Of a stretch of 10,940 nucleotides of DNA, positions 1-7,204 are shown one piece after another; position 1 is the stretch's first letter; each line of letters begins with the position of its first letter. The notes below the pieces were generated by a model, which did no database searches, had not been told where the DNA came from, and saw only the letters and a program-made list of their open reading frames with translations. The stretch is from Bacteroidota bacterium. Its GTDB lineage: Bacteria > Bacteroidota > Rhodothermia > Rhodothermales > UBA10348. The stretch lies in the NCBI GenBank assembly GCA_027620595.1, contig JAQCDI010000052.1, positions 1 through 10,940 of the forward strand. The letters run 5' to 3'. The position numbers and the translations under genes are program-made.

Positions 1-419
1 GCGTCCGACGTCTCGATCTTGACGAGTCCCGCCTGGAAGGCCGCGTCGGCCACGAGCCGGGCGCCCGCGGGATGATCCGGATGGCGGCACTCGGGGGCCG
101 GGAGCAGCAGGATGTCGGGGCGCGTGGCACGGATCTCGGCAATGACCTTGAGCCGGTTCTTGCGGCTGTTGCGGATATTTCCGTCGGCAATCCCCAGGTT
201 CACGCGCCTATCCACACCCAGGATGCGGGCAGCCGCCAGCGCCTCCTGTTCGCGTTGTTCGACCGTGCCGCGCGACGAAAGCTCGCCCCGGGTCAGGTCC
301 ACGATGCCCACCCGGTAGCCGCCGGCCGTCATGGAGGCCACCGTGCCGCCCGCGCTGAGCTCCACATCATCGGGATGGGGGGCAAAGGCCAGGACGTCGA
401 ACTTCGGGAGGGCGGACAT
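1..419 (-). CDS. bshB1: BshB1, N-acetylglucosaminyl-malate deacetylase (bacillithiol synthesis), 3' end cut by window edge
   Basis: The visible 139 residues belong to the LmbE/PIG-L deacetylase family and read like BshB1 in particular. This zinc enzyme removes the acetyl group from GlcNAc-malate to give GlcN-malate, the second step of bacillithiol synthesis in the cytoplasm. Visible motifs are the metal-binding HPDD at residues 15-18 (family form AHPDDxE, here preceded by Pro rather than Ala), the BshB1-like stretch VGIVDLTRGELSSRGT around 37-52, and the second metal motif HPDH at 113-116 in RHPDHPAGARLV. BshB1 is usually about 230-240 residues, so roughly 100 C-terminal residues, including the last active-site histidine region, lie outside the window. 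The ATG sits 27 bp after the leuS stop, with only a weak GGAA upstream. It is the last visible gene of a six-gene run that also holds bshC. A paralogous LmbE deacetylase (BshB2 or mycothiol-type) is the alternative, but the DLTRGE region favours BshB1. Confidence 0.9.
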   Translation of the reverse strand, partial: MSALPKFDVLAFAPHPDDVELSAGGTVASMTAGGYRVGIVDLTRGELSSRGTVEQREQEALAAARILGVDRRVNLGIADGNIRNSRKNRLKVIAEIRATRPDILLLPAPECRHPDHPAGARLVADAAFQAGLVKIETSD

Positions 420-446
420 GGCGTTCCGTAGTGTTTCGGGCGAACC

Positions 447-3152
447 TCAGTTGGCCACGATGTTGACGAGGCGACCGGGTACGTAAATCTCGCGCCGGAT
501 GGTGACACCGTCCAGATGTCGGACCACATTCTGGTCGCTGCGGGCTGCGGCCAGGATATCCTCCTTGGCGGCGGCGGCGGGCACGGAAATCGACCCGCGC
601 ACCTTGCCGTTGACCTGAACCACGAGTTCGATCGTGTCCTGCACCAGCCAGCGCTCCTCGGCCACCGGCCAGGGCTCGTAGGCCAGCGATGTGGCGTGCC
701 CGAGCCGCTGCCAGAGCTCCTCGGCCATGTGCGGCGCCAGGGGCGCCAGCATCAGGACAAACGGTTCGGCCAGGGCGCGGGGGATGCGATCCAAGGCCAG
801 CCACTCGGACAGGCACTCGATGAGCGCGGCAATCGAGGTATTGAAGGAGAGCCGCTCCATGTCGGTCGTCATACGCTCAATCGTCTTGTGGAGCAGGCGC
901 ATCTGGTCGTCCGTGGGCGTCTCGTCCGACACAAGCAGCGTGTCGGTGTCCGCATCGACGAAGTTGCGCCAGACACGGCGCAGGAAACGGTTCACCCCCA
1001 CGATGTCGCGGGTATTCCACGGCTTCGAGGCCTCGAGCGGCCCCATGTACATCTCGTAGAGGCGAAGTGTGTCGCAGCCGTACTCCTCGTTGATCTCGTC
1101 GGGGGAAACGGCATTCTTGAGGCTCTTGCCCATCTTGCCGTATTCCTGGGTCACCGGTTCGCCCTTGTAGAAGTACTGCTGACCCTGCTGGTCCTGCACG
1201 TCCATGGCCGGGCGGCCATTCTGGTTGACCACCTCGGAGACATCCACGGCAATGCCGCGCTCGTCGCGGTAGGCATAGGCCTGGATGTAGCCCTGGTTGA
1301 ACAGGCGACCGAACGGCTCCTTGGTGGACACGTGGCCCAGGTCGTAGAGCACCTTGTGCCAGAAACGGGCATACAGGAGGTGCAGTACGGCATGCTCCAC
1401 ACCACCGATGTAGAGGTCCACGCCGTTGTCGCCCATCCAGTAGGACTCGCGGCTGTCGGCAACGAACGCCTTGTCGTTCTTGTTGTCGATGAAGCGCAGG
1501 TAGTACCAGCACGAACCGGCCCACTGGGGCATCGTGTTCAGCTCGCGTTCAAAGCGCTGGCCGTTGATCGTGACGATCCGCCAGTCCTCGTCGGCACGTG
1601 CCAGCGGCGGGCGCGGGGGCGCATCGGGGTCATCGCTGGCGGTCGGTTTGAAGTCCTCCATCGGAGGCAGGGCCACCGGCAGTTCGGACTCATCCACGGC
1701 CCGAACGGTGCCGTCCTCGCCGTGCAGGATGGGGAAGGGTTCGCCCCAGTACCGCTGACGGCTGAAGAGCCAGTCGCGCAGCTTGTAGGTCACGGTGCCT
1801 TGGCCTTTGCCCTCTTTCTCCAGCCAATCGATCATCCGGGCCTTGGCTTCCTTGACCTTCAGGCCGTTCAGGAAGTCCGAGTTGATGGCGGGTCCGTCCC
1901 CGGTAAAGGCCTTGCCCTCCCAGCCCTCGGGGGGCTGGACGGTGCGGATGATGGGAAGGTTGAAGACCTCGGCGAATTCCCAGTCGCGTTCGTCCTGAGC
2001 CGGAACGGCCATGATGGCGCCCGTGCCGTAGCCCATGAGGACGTAGTCGGCCACCCAGATCGGGATGCGGCCGCCGTCCGCCGGATTGATGGCGTGCGCT
2101 CCGGTGAACACACCGGTTTTCGTTTTCGAGTCCGCCATCCGGTCCACGTCGGTTTTTCCGGCGGCCTCCTTGCGGTAGGCCTGCACGGCCTCGCGCTGCT
2201 CGGCGGTGGTCAGCGTATCCACGAGTTCGTGCTCGGGCGCCAGGACCATGTACGTGGCGCCGAACAAGGTGTCGGGCCGGGTGGTGAACACGCGGATCAC
2301 TGCGTCGTGGCCGTCGACCGGGAAGTCCACGTTGGCGCCTTCGCTGCGGCCCACCCAGTTGCGCTGCATGAGCTTGACGGGCTCGGGCCAGTCCACGATA
2401 TCCAGGTCGCTGATCAGGCGATCCCCGTATTTCGTGATGCGCAGCATCCACTGCTTGAGGGGGCGGCGGAAGACCGGGTGGTTGCCGCGTTCGCTGCGTC
2501 CCTCGTTGGTCACTTCTTCGTTGGCCAGCACCGTGCCCAGCGCCGGGCACCAGTTGACCGGCACTTCGGCCAGGTAGGCCAAACGGTGCTGCGACAGGAT
2601 GTCTTCCCGTTCTGCGCCGCTCAGGGACGTCCAATCAGCGTGTTCTTTGGCCAAACGGGCCTCGAGTTCGGCGATGGGCCGCGCCCGATCAGCCTCCTCG
2701 TCATACCAGGAGTTGAAAAGCTGCAGGAAGATCCACTGGGTCCACTTGTAGTAGTCCACATCGGTCGTGGACAGCTTGCGGTCCCAGTCGTAGCTCAGCC
2801 CCAGGGACTTGAGCTGGCGCAGCATGTTGTCGACGTTCTTCTCGGTCGTGACTCGTGGATGGACCCCGTGTTCGACCGCGAACTGCTCCGCCGGCAATCC
2901 AAAGGCGTCGAAACCCATGGGGTGCAACACGTTGAAGCCCCGCATCCGCTTGTAGCGGGCCACGATGTCGGTGGCGATATAGCCAAGAGGATGGCCCACA
3001 TGCAATCCTACACCGGAGGGGTAGGGAAACATGTCCAGTACGTAGTACTTGGGCTTGCTCGTGTCCGGATCGTCCGCCACGCGGAATGTGCGTTCGGTTT
3101 CCCAGAAGCGCTGCCACTTCTGTTCGATGTCCTGGAAAGGATAGTCAGCCAT
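447..3152 (-). CDS. leuS: Leucyl-tRNA synthetase (class I)
   Basis: This 901-residue protein charges tRNA-Leu with leucine in the cytoplasm. The N-terminus (YPFQDIEQKWQRFW) is the normal bacterial LeuRS start. The HIGH signature is HVGH at residues 51-54, followed by HPMGFDAFGLPAEQFA from about 77. The CP1 editing domain spans about 228-420, with the threonine-rich motif TTRPDTLFGATY (290-301) and the conserved Asp in GTGAIMAVPAQDERD, which I place at D390. The synthetic core resumes with WLFSRQRYWGEPFPI (461-475) and WAGSCWYYLRF (544-554). The KMSKS loop is KMGKS (673-677). The anticodon-binding domain covers about 720-840, and the LeuRS C-terminal domain (VQVNGKVRGSISVP) runs from about 845. 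After WCPALGTVLANEEV (201-214), the zinc-binding cysteines of E. coli LeuRS are replaced by a Cys-free segment (RSERGNHPVF). The ATG lies 27 bp after bshC. Its leader is pyrimidine-rich with no Shine-Dalgarno sequence. Confidence 0.98.
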   Translation of the reverse strand: MADYPFQDIEQKWQRFWETERTFRVADDPDTSKPKYYVLDMFPYPSGVGLHVGHPLGYIATDIVARYKRMRGFNVLHPMGFDAFGLPAEQFAVEHGVHPRVTTEKNVDNMLRQLKSLGLSYDWDRKLSTTDVDYYKWTQWIFLQLFNSWYDEEADRARPIAELEARLAKEHADWTSLSGAEREDILSQHRLAYLAEVPVNWCPALGTVLANEEVTNEGRSERGNHPVFRRPLKQWMLRITKYGDRLISDLDIVDWPEPVKLMQRNWVGRSEGANVDFPVDGHDAVIRVFTTRPDTLFGATYMVLAPEHELVDTLTTAEQREAVQAYRKEAAGKTDVDRMADSKTKTGVFTGAHAINPADGGRIPIWVADYVLMGYGTGAIMAVPAQDERDWEFAEVFNLPIIRTVQPPEGWEGKAFTGDGPAINSDFLNGLKVKEAKARMIDWLEKEGKGQGTVTYKLRDWLFSRQRYWGEPFPILHGEDGTVRAVDESELPVALPPMEDFKPTASDDPDAPPRPPLARADEDWRIVTINGQRFERELNTMPQWAGSCWYYLRFIDNKNDKAFVADSRESYWMGDNGVDLYIGGVEHAVLHLLYARFWHKVLYDLGHVSTKEPFGRLFNQGYIQAYAYRDERGIAVDVSEVVNQNGRPAMDVQDQQGQQYFYKGEPVTQEYGKMGKSLKNAVSPDEINEEYGCDTLRLYEMYMGPLEASKPWNTRDIVGVNRFLRRVWRNFVDADTDTLLVSDETPTDDQMRLLHKTIERMTTDMERLSFNTSIAALIECLSEWLALDRIPRALAEPFVLMLAPLAPHMAEELWQRLGHATSLAYEPWPVAEERWLVQDTIELVVQVNGKVRGSISVPAAAAKEDILAAARSDQNVVRHLDGVTIRREIYVPGRLVNIVAN

Positions 3153-3179
3153 GCCGGGCGGGAGAAGGAAAAAGGAGGA
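3153..3179. other. bshC/leuS junction with purine-rich plus strand
   Basis: In the 27-bp gap, 24 bases are purines on the plus strand (including GGGAGAAGGAAAAAGGAGG). The leuS leader in mRNA is consequently a C/U tract containing CCUCC, with no Shine-Dalgarno sequence. Whether it binds protein is unknown. Confidence 0.4.
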
Positions 3180-4793
3180 TCAGAGGTCCAGGACCTGGTG
3201 CTGCGAGGTGTCCAGGTCGAACCGTTCGGTCAGGCCGGCAAAGAAATCCGGGCTGTACTTGTTCAGGAAATATACGGGCGAGAGGAAGCGCTCCTGCGGG
3301 GTGCCCATTGGAAAAAGGCTGGAAGAAGCCCGTTCAAGCTGCCCTTTAAGCACCTCGTGCTGCGCTTTTTCTGCCTTGATCACTTTGCCCTGGAGCTGGG
3401 CCCATTCTTTCATGAACGCCGCGCGGGCCGCCTCGGCCGAACCGACAAGGGAGCGATCCACCGCTTCGATGGCCGGTTTGATGTCATTGATGGCCTGATG
3501 CAGACCTGCCGAGGCCTGCTTGAACGCGGCTTCGAGGTCGGTTTCCATGTTGTCCAGGACCACCCGACGGAAGAGCTTCTCGATGTCCTCCTCGAAGACA
3601 GGAATCTGCATGTGCTGTTTTTCGAGGATCCGGCCTACCCGGCGCTCAAGCAGCGTTGCCGAGGCGCGGGGGTAGATGATGGGCATGGGCAGGCCGGCCC
3701 AGGCGTAGAGACCTTTGAACTGCGCGAAATACGCCACCTCGCCTGGGCCGGCCACATACACCGCCGTCGGCAGGAGGGTATCCTGCATCAACGGGCGCAG
3801 GACGACGTTGGGAGAAAACTGGCCTGGATCCTCATCCAGCATGTCCAGCAGCTCCGACTCCGACAATGCCTGTCCATCCCGCGTCCGGAATCCGCTCTCC
3901 GTCGCGTCAATGGCAGTCCGCCGTTTGTCTCCGTGCAGGAAAAGGTTGGTCGGTTGGGTTCGAACCTGTATATGCCAACGGGGCTCGAGCGGTGCGCTGG
4001 AAGATGCCAACACCGCCGATGAGGTGCCATGATCGGTGATTTCCTTGCGGAAGAGCTCCCGAGCCAGCGTCTTGAGCTCCCGATCGTCAGGGGAGATGTA
4101 GGCTATGCGTCCCGGTCCGAGGATGGATTCCATCACGGATACGAACGCCTTGATCATGGGCGTTCCGGGGGCATAGGCAGTCCGGATCCGATCCAGAAGG
4201 GGTTCGCGGAAGTCTGACGGGGGGAGCAGGCGCTCCAAATCGGCTATGGCCGCTTCAATTCCCGGTCCGACTTTCATGCGGCCGACGGCGGTGCGGTCAG
4301 TGGCGGACGCGTCATCGGCATACGTAACCTTGACCGCATCGTCGCTTTCCATGAGTCCCGTCGAGGCAATTTCCTCGAAGTCGTGATCCTCGCCCTCCAG
4401 CCAGAACACGGGTACGACCGGTTTTCCGGTGGTCTTGGTGAGGTGTTCGGCCAGCTGGATGGTGGTCAGCGCCTTGAAGGCCGTATAGAGCGGTCCTCCG
4501 AAGAGGCCGAGCTGTTGGCCCGTAACCACAGCCGACGCATCCGGCCGGGCCAATTGCTCGAGCAAATGCTTGGAGGCTGCTTCCACGCCCCAATCCGCCG
4601 CCTGTCGACGCATCGCAGCCACCAGGGCCTCCCGGTTCTGCTGCGCATCGGCGGCCGTTTGACACGCCTTCGCCAGCGCCAGGGGATCCCTCCAGTCTCC
4701 GTTGAAGAAGGTGGCCAGTTCGGCGGGGTTTTCGGTGTAGTCCCGGAAAAGGGCGGAGAAGGAACGGAAGGAGGAGAATGGGATCCGGTTCAA
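3180..4793 (-). CDS. bshC: BshC, putative cysteine ligase of bacillithiol synthesis
   Basis: This 537-residue protein matches BshC, the enzyme proposed to add cysteine to GlcN-malate in the last step of bacillithiol synthesis. Recognisable family stretches are an N-terminus with IPFSSF and a RDYTEN helix, VTGQQLGLFGGPLYTAFKAL (90-109), PVFWLEGEDHDFEEI (128-142), and a middle domain with LRPLMQDTLLPTAVYVAGPGE (332-352) and FAQFKGLYAWAGLPMPIIYPR (356-376). These are followed by a charged helical, coiled-coil-like region (about 400-490) and a conserved tail around LSPVYFLNKY (504-513). The length fits the family (about 530-540). The start is a TTG whose TG is shared with the TGA stop of the upstream gene (TTGA overlap). 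It is preceded by an AAAGGCG ribosome-binding sequence with 7 nt spacing. No ATG occurs nearby in frame, so the TTG start is well supported. Together with bshB1 it supports bacillithiol production; bshA is not in the window. Confidence 0.95.
   Translation of the reverse strand: MNRIPFSSFRSFSALFRDYTENPAELATFFNGDWRDPLALAKACQTAADAQQNREALVAAMRRQAADWGVEAASKHLLEQLARPDASAVVTGQQLGLFGGPLYTAFKALTTIQLAEHLTKTTGKPVVPVFWLEGEDHDFEEIASTGLMESDDAVKVTYADDASATDRTAVGRMKVGPGIEAAIADLERLLPPSDFREPLLDRIRTAYAPGTPMIKAFVSVMESILGPGRIAYISPDDRELKTLARELFRKEITDHGTSSAVLASSSAPLEPRWHIQVRTQPTNLFLHGDKRRTAIDATESGFRTRDGQALSESELLDMLDEDPGQFSPNVVLRPLMQDTLLPTAVYVAGPGEVAYFAQFKGLYAWAGLPMPIIYPRASATLLERRVGRILEKQHMQIPVFEEDIEKLFRRVVLDNMETDLEAAFKQASAGLHQAINDIKPAIEAVDRSLVGSAEAARAAFMKEWAQLQGKVIKAEKAQHEVLKGQLERASSSLFPMGTPQERFLSPVYFLNKYSPDFFAGLTERFDLDTSQHQVLDL
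4790..4793 (-). other. TTGA stop-start overlap between the DUF151 gene and bshC
   Basis: On the minus strand the bases read TTGA: TTG starts bshC and TGA stops the nuclease-family gene. This is the TTG version of the common ATGA overlap and implies translational coupling by re-initiating ribosomes. Confidence 0.75.
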
Positions 4794-5395
4794 TTCTGTT
4801 CGCCTTTCAATCGGGTGATATCGTCGCGCAGTTTGGCCGCCAGCTCGTAGTCCTCGTCGGCAATGGCTCGGGAAAGGTCTTCTTCCAACTTTTCCAATGG
4901 CGACATGTCCTTGTCCGTCTCGGGTGCCGGTTCTTCGACGGGGGTCTCAGGTGCGGCTTCCAGGGCGGAGAGGCTGCTTTCCTCTTCTTCGGTCGGGATG
5001 CCGGCTTCATCGAGCACACTGGGCGCCACGAAAATCGGAGCGCCGACCCGCACCGCCAGCGCCACGGCGTCCGAGGGGCGGCAATCCAACTGGGCTTCGT
5101 TGCCGCCCACGGTGTAGCGGATCTTGGCAAAAAAGGTGCCTTCGCGCAGTTCGTCAATCAGGATGTCCGTCACATCGGCCGAGACGGAATCGAACAGGTC
5201 CCTGATCAAGTCATGGGTCATGGGCCGGGGAGGCTGTATTTTTTCCAGCTCCAGCGCAATCGCCTGCGCTTCGAACGCTCCGATGATGATCGGGAGCCTG
5301 CGGTTGCCGTCGATCTCACCCAACACGAGCGCATACGCACCTCCGCTGGATGGACTGGTCGAGAGACCGATGATGTCTACCTGGATCAGGTCCAT
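4790..5395 (-). CDS. Bifunctional nuclease family protein (DUF151) with C-terminal UVR motif
   Basis: This 201-residue protein carries an N-terminal DUF151/BFN domain (about 1-130). Family-typical stretches are GEIDGNRRLPIIIGAFEAQA (26-45), MTHDLIRDLFDSV (59-71), and LDCRPSDAVALAVRVGAPIFV (103-123). A Pro/Glu-rich linker (about 135-162) leads to a UvrB/UvrC-type motif at 165-198 (PLEKLEEDLSRAIADEDYELAAKLRD). BFN domains were named for reported DNase and RNase activity in plant homologues. In bacteria the role is not settled, so nuclease activity is a family inference only. The UVR helix pair is a protein-interaction element in UvrB, UvrC and Clp regulators. This two-domain form is common in Bacteroidota-like genomes. 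The ATG lies 34 bp after the hisC stop, with no Shine-Dalgarno sequence. The 3' end overlaps the bshC start, suggesting matched expression with bacillithiol synthesis. Confidence 0.88.
   Translation of the reverse strand: MDLIQVDIIGLSTSPSSGGAYALVLGEIDGNRRLPIIIGAFEAQAIALELEKIQPPRPMTHDLIRDLFDSVSADVTDILIDELREGTFFAKIRYTVGGNEAQLDCRPSDAVALAVRVGAPIFVAPSVLDEAGIPTEEEESSLSALEAAPETPVEEPAPETDKDMSPLEKLEEDLSRAIADEDYELAAKLRDDITRLKGEQN
4801..4807 (-). promoter_or_regulatory. Ribosome-binding site of bshC
   Basis: AAAGGCG on the minus strand lies 7 nt before the TTG start of bshC, inside the last codons of the upstream gene. It supports the unusual start codon. Other junctions of this operon lack such a motif. 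Confidence 0.45.
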
Positions 5396-5429
5396 GGATG
5401 GGCAGGGGAGGTCGGTGGGTGGAGCAGTC
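5396..5429. other. hisC/DUF151 junction with purine-rich plus strand
   Basis: In the 34-bp gap, 25 bases are purines on the plus (template) strand, with a run of GGN-like triplets (around GGGCAGGGGAGG and GGTGGGTGGAG). The mRNA leader is therefore pyrimidine-rich and lacks a Shine-Dalgarno sequence. A function is not shown by sequence alone. Confidence 0.4.
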
Positions 5430-6521
5430 TCATCGCAGGGTCGCGGTTAACGCGTCCAGAAAAGCCTTGTTCTCACTCGGTGTGCCGCTTGTAACCCGAA
5501 GAAAACCCTTCAGCTGGGGATATCCGGCCATGTTGCGGACCAGGACGTCCCGATCGGCAAGGGCGTTGAGCAATTCGCCGGGATCCCGGGCCGTTCGGAA
5601 AAGGAGGAAATTCGTGTCGGTCGGCAACACCTCATCCACCCCGCGGATCTGGACGAGGGTATCGTACAGCGTCTGGGTGTTGAACCGTATCTGCTGGACA
5701 CGGTCATGGACGAGGTCCTGGTGCCGGAGCATCAACAGGCCGACCTGCTCCGCCAGACGGTCCACCATGAACGGCAACCTGGATTTCATCATTTCGGCCA
5801 CGACATCCGGTCGCGCCACCAGATAGCCCAGCCGAAGCCCCGCCAGGCCAAATGCCTTGGAAAGGGTCCGCAGGATGATCACGTTTGGATAGCGCATGAG
5901 CAGATCCAGCGCCGCGCCCTCCGGATTGAACTCGTGATACGCCTCGTCGATGACCACGAAGCCCGGAGCGGCCTTGATGATCCGCTCGATGTCCACCTTG
6001 GGAATGGCCAGCCCGGTCGGATTGTTCGGCGTGGCCAGGATGACCAGTTTGGGTTGCTCCTTCCGGATCGCGTCCAGGATGGCGGACGTGTCCACCTGGA
6101 AATCGGGGCGACATTGGACCGGGATCGGACGCCCCCCGTGAAGCCGGACCATGGATTCGTAGAGGGCAAACATCGGTGTGGGGGTCAGCACGGCATCACC
6201 GTCGCCCACGAAACACAAACCCAACGTGTAGGTCAGTTCATTTGAACCGTTGCCAACCAGCACGCTGCCGGACTCCACACCGCAATGGGATTCAAGGGCC
6301 TGGATGAGTCGAGCCGGCTGCTCTGACGGGTAGCGGTTGAAGTCGATCTGGAAAAAAGCCTCCAACAGCTCCCGCTTCAAGGAAGGCGGAAGGTCGAACG
6401 GGCTCTCGTTCTGGTTCAATTTGACCGCTACGGGTCGGGTGCCGGGAACGATGTACGGCTTCTCTGCGCGGACTGCGGGGCGTATCAGCTCGAGCAGCCG
6501 TTCAGGTACGCGATGGGACAT
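5430..6521 (-). CDS. hisC: Histidinol-phosphate aminotransferase
   Basis: This 363-residue fold-type I PLP aminotransferase has the HisC pattern. The enzyme converts imidazole-acetol phosphate and glutamate to histidinol phosphate in histidine synthesis. Visible features (numbered from the ATG) are the N-terminal LNQNESPF (35-42), VGNGSNELTY (89-98) at the phosphate pocket, ATPNNPTG (163-170) with the PLP-contacting Asn, VVIDEAYHEF (189-198) with the PLP-nitrogen Asp at 192 and Tyr at 195, and the Schiff-base Lys at 222 in TLSKAFGLAGLRLGY. The C-terminal arginine is in LRVTSGTPSEN (R342). The frame also allows a TTG start two codons upstream. I chose the ATG because neither start has a Shine-Dalgarno sequence and ATG is the commoner start. 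It is isolated from other his genes here, so a HisC-like paralogue acting on aromatic amino acids is possible. It lies 29 bp after the DUF3276 gene. Confidence 0.92.
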   Translation of the reverse strand: MSHRVPERLLELIRPAVRAEKPYIVPGTRPVAVKLNQNESPFDLPPSLKRELLEAFFQIDFNRYPSEQPARLIQALESHCGVESGSVLVGNGSNELTYTLGLCFVGDGDAVLTPTPMFALYESMVRLHGGRPIPVQCRPDFQVDTSAILDAIRKEQPKLVILATPNNPTGLAIPKVDIERIIKAAPGFVVIDEAYHEFNPEGAALDLLMRYPNVIILRTLSKAFGLAGLRLGYLVARPDVVAEMMKSRLPFMVDRLAEQVGLLMLRHQDLVHDRVQQIRFNTQTLYDTLVQIRGVDEVLPTDTNFLLFRTARDPGELLNALADRDVLVRNMAGYPQLKGFLRVTSGTPSENKAFLDALTATLR

Positions 6522-6550
6522 GAGCAAGGGGTCGGCCAGGTGGTCGGATC

Positions 6551-7117
6551 TCAGTACGAACCTCCTTCATCGGACCAATCGTCTTCCAGTTCCCCGTCCT
6601 GTTTGGAAACATCGGGAAGACCGCGGAACTCGTAGCCCGGAAGACACTCGTCCTGGATGAAGCGGACCGTCTCGTGCATGGCCGACACGAATTTGCCCAA
6701 ATCCTCCTTGTAGAGGAAGATTTTGTGTTTTTCGTACCGGTTCTCGCCCACCTTCTTGCTCTCGGTGATGGTCAGGAAGTAGTCCTTTCCCGAGCGCGTG
6801 CTCTTCACGTCGAAGAAGTAGGTCCGTTTTCCGGCCGGCACGCGTTTGGAGAAGATCTCGTCCCGATAGGGCCGCCGTCCGCGGGAATCATCCCGATCGG
6901 GGCGGTCATAGTAGTCGTCGTCTTCATCGTAGCCGTCGTCGTAGACGCCAGCGTTGCCGCTACCGTTTCCTTTACCGTCGTTCTCCTCCTCGTCTTCCTC
7001 GTCTTCGAAGTCCGGATCGTCGTCGTCGAAATCGTCGTCTTCATCATCAAAGGAAGCGTCATCGAACCCGTTTTCAGGGTACTCCTCGTCGTCGTAGTCC
7101 CTTTCGTCCTGACTCAT
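6551..7117 (-). CDS. DUF3276 / PUR-domain nucleic-acid-binding protein with acidic N-terminal tail
   Basis: This 188-residue protein has two clear parts. Residues about 4-77 are extremely acidic and low in complexity (runs such as DDEDDDFDDDDPDFEDEEDEEE) with interspersed Tyr. Residues about 85-155 form a DUF3276/PUR domain: RDEIFSKRVPAGKRTYFFDV (85-104), YFLTITESKK (113-122), EKHKIFLYKEDLGKFV (129-144). This fold is related to the eukaryotic Pur-alpha repeat and to Borrelia BpuR, which bind single-stranded DNA or RNA; it is frequent in Bacteroidota and spirochaetes. The last 15 residues are again acidic. The frame stays open upstream to 7207, but the ATG at 7117 is preceded by a strong GAGGAGAA sequence 6 nt away, and its first residues already belong to the acidic tail, so I start there. 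It is the first gene of the six-gene run, so it may regulate the operon or itself; that is inference. Confidence 0.9.
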   Translation of the reverse strand: MSQDERDYDDEEYPENGFDDASFDDEDDDFDDDDPDFEDEEDEEENDGKGNGSGNAGVYDDGYDEDDDYYDRPDRDDSRGRRPYRDEIFSKRVPAGKRTYFFDVKSTRSGKDYFLTITESKKVGENRYEKHKIFLYKEDLGKFVSAMHETVRFIQDECLPGYEFRGLPDVSKQDGELEDDWSDEGGSY

Positions 7118-7121
7118 CGTG

Positions 7122-7129
7122 TTCTCCTC
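7122..7129 (-). promoter_or_regulatory. Strong Shine-Dalgarno sequence of the DUF3276 gene
   Basis: GAGGAGAA on the minus strand, with AGGAG at 7124-7128, lies 6 nt from the ATG at 7117. It decides the start over the longer in-frame extension to 7207. It is the only strong Shine-Dalgarno sequence I saw in the window, which suggests high translation of this gene. Confidence 0.7.
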
Positions 7130-7175
7130 GGTCCACCCCATGACGAAGCGCGGGGAATGGTTGCGTTTGAAGGGT

Positions 7176-7190
7176 GCAGGGCACGCCTGC
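7176..7190. repeat. Short inverted repeat (possible leader hairpin)
   Basis: GCAGG (7176-7180) and CCTGC (7186-7190) enclose a 5-nt loop. In the mRNA it falls in the early part of the predicted DUF3276 leader. At five base pairs it is weak and no U run follows, so it is not a terminator. Confidence 0.35.
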
Positions 7191-7199
7191 CATGCATGG
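7190..7199. repeat. 10-bp palindrome CCATGCATGG near the predicted transcription start
   Basis: A perfect self-complementary 10-mer lies immediately downstream of the promoter-like -7 box. Its position would suit an operator, but no repressor is known here and chance is not excluded. Confidence 0.35.
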
Positions 7200-7204
7200 G
7201 TGTC

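Noticed and set aside
516..4022. Very long plus-strand open frame opposite leuS and bshC
   Set aside because: It is in exact codon register with both minus-strand genes, so its stops would need TTA, CTA or TCA sense codons, which are rare in GC-rich genes. The sense strand encodes unmistakable LeuRS and BshC; the antisense translation shows no recognisable domain.
6522..6527. TTG start of hisC two codons upstream of the ATG
   Set aside because: No ribosome-binding sequence supports it, and the ATG gives a normal HisC N-terminus.
6880..7105. TCGTC-type short repeats
   Set aside because: They are codon repeats for Asp/Glu in the acidic tail. Units are irregular and lack spacers, so this is not a CRISPR array or tandem repeat locus.
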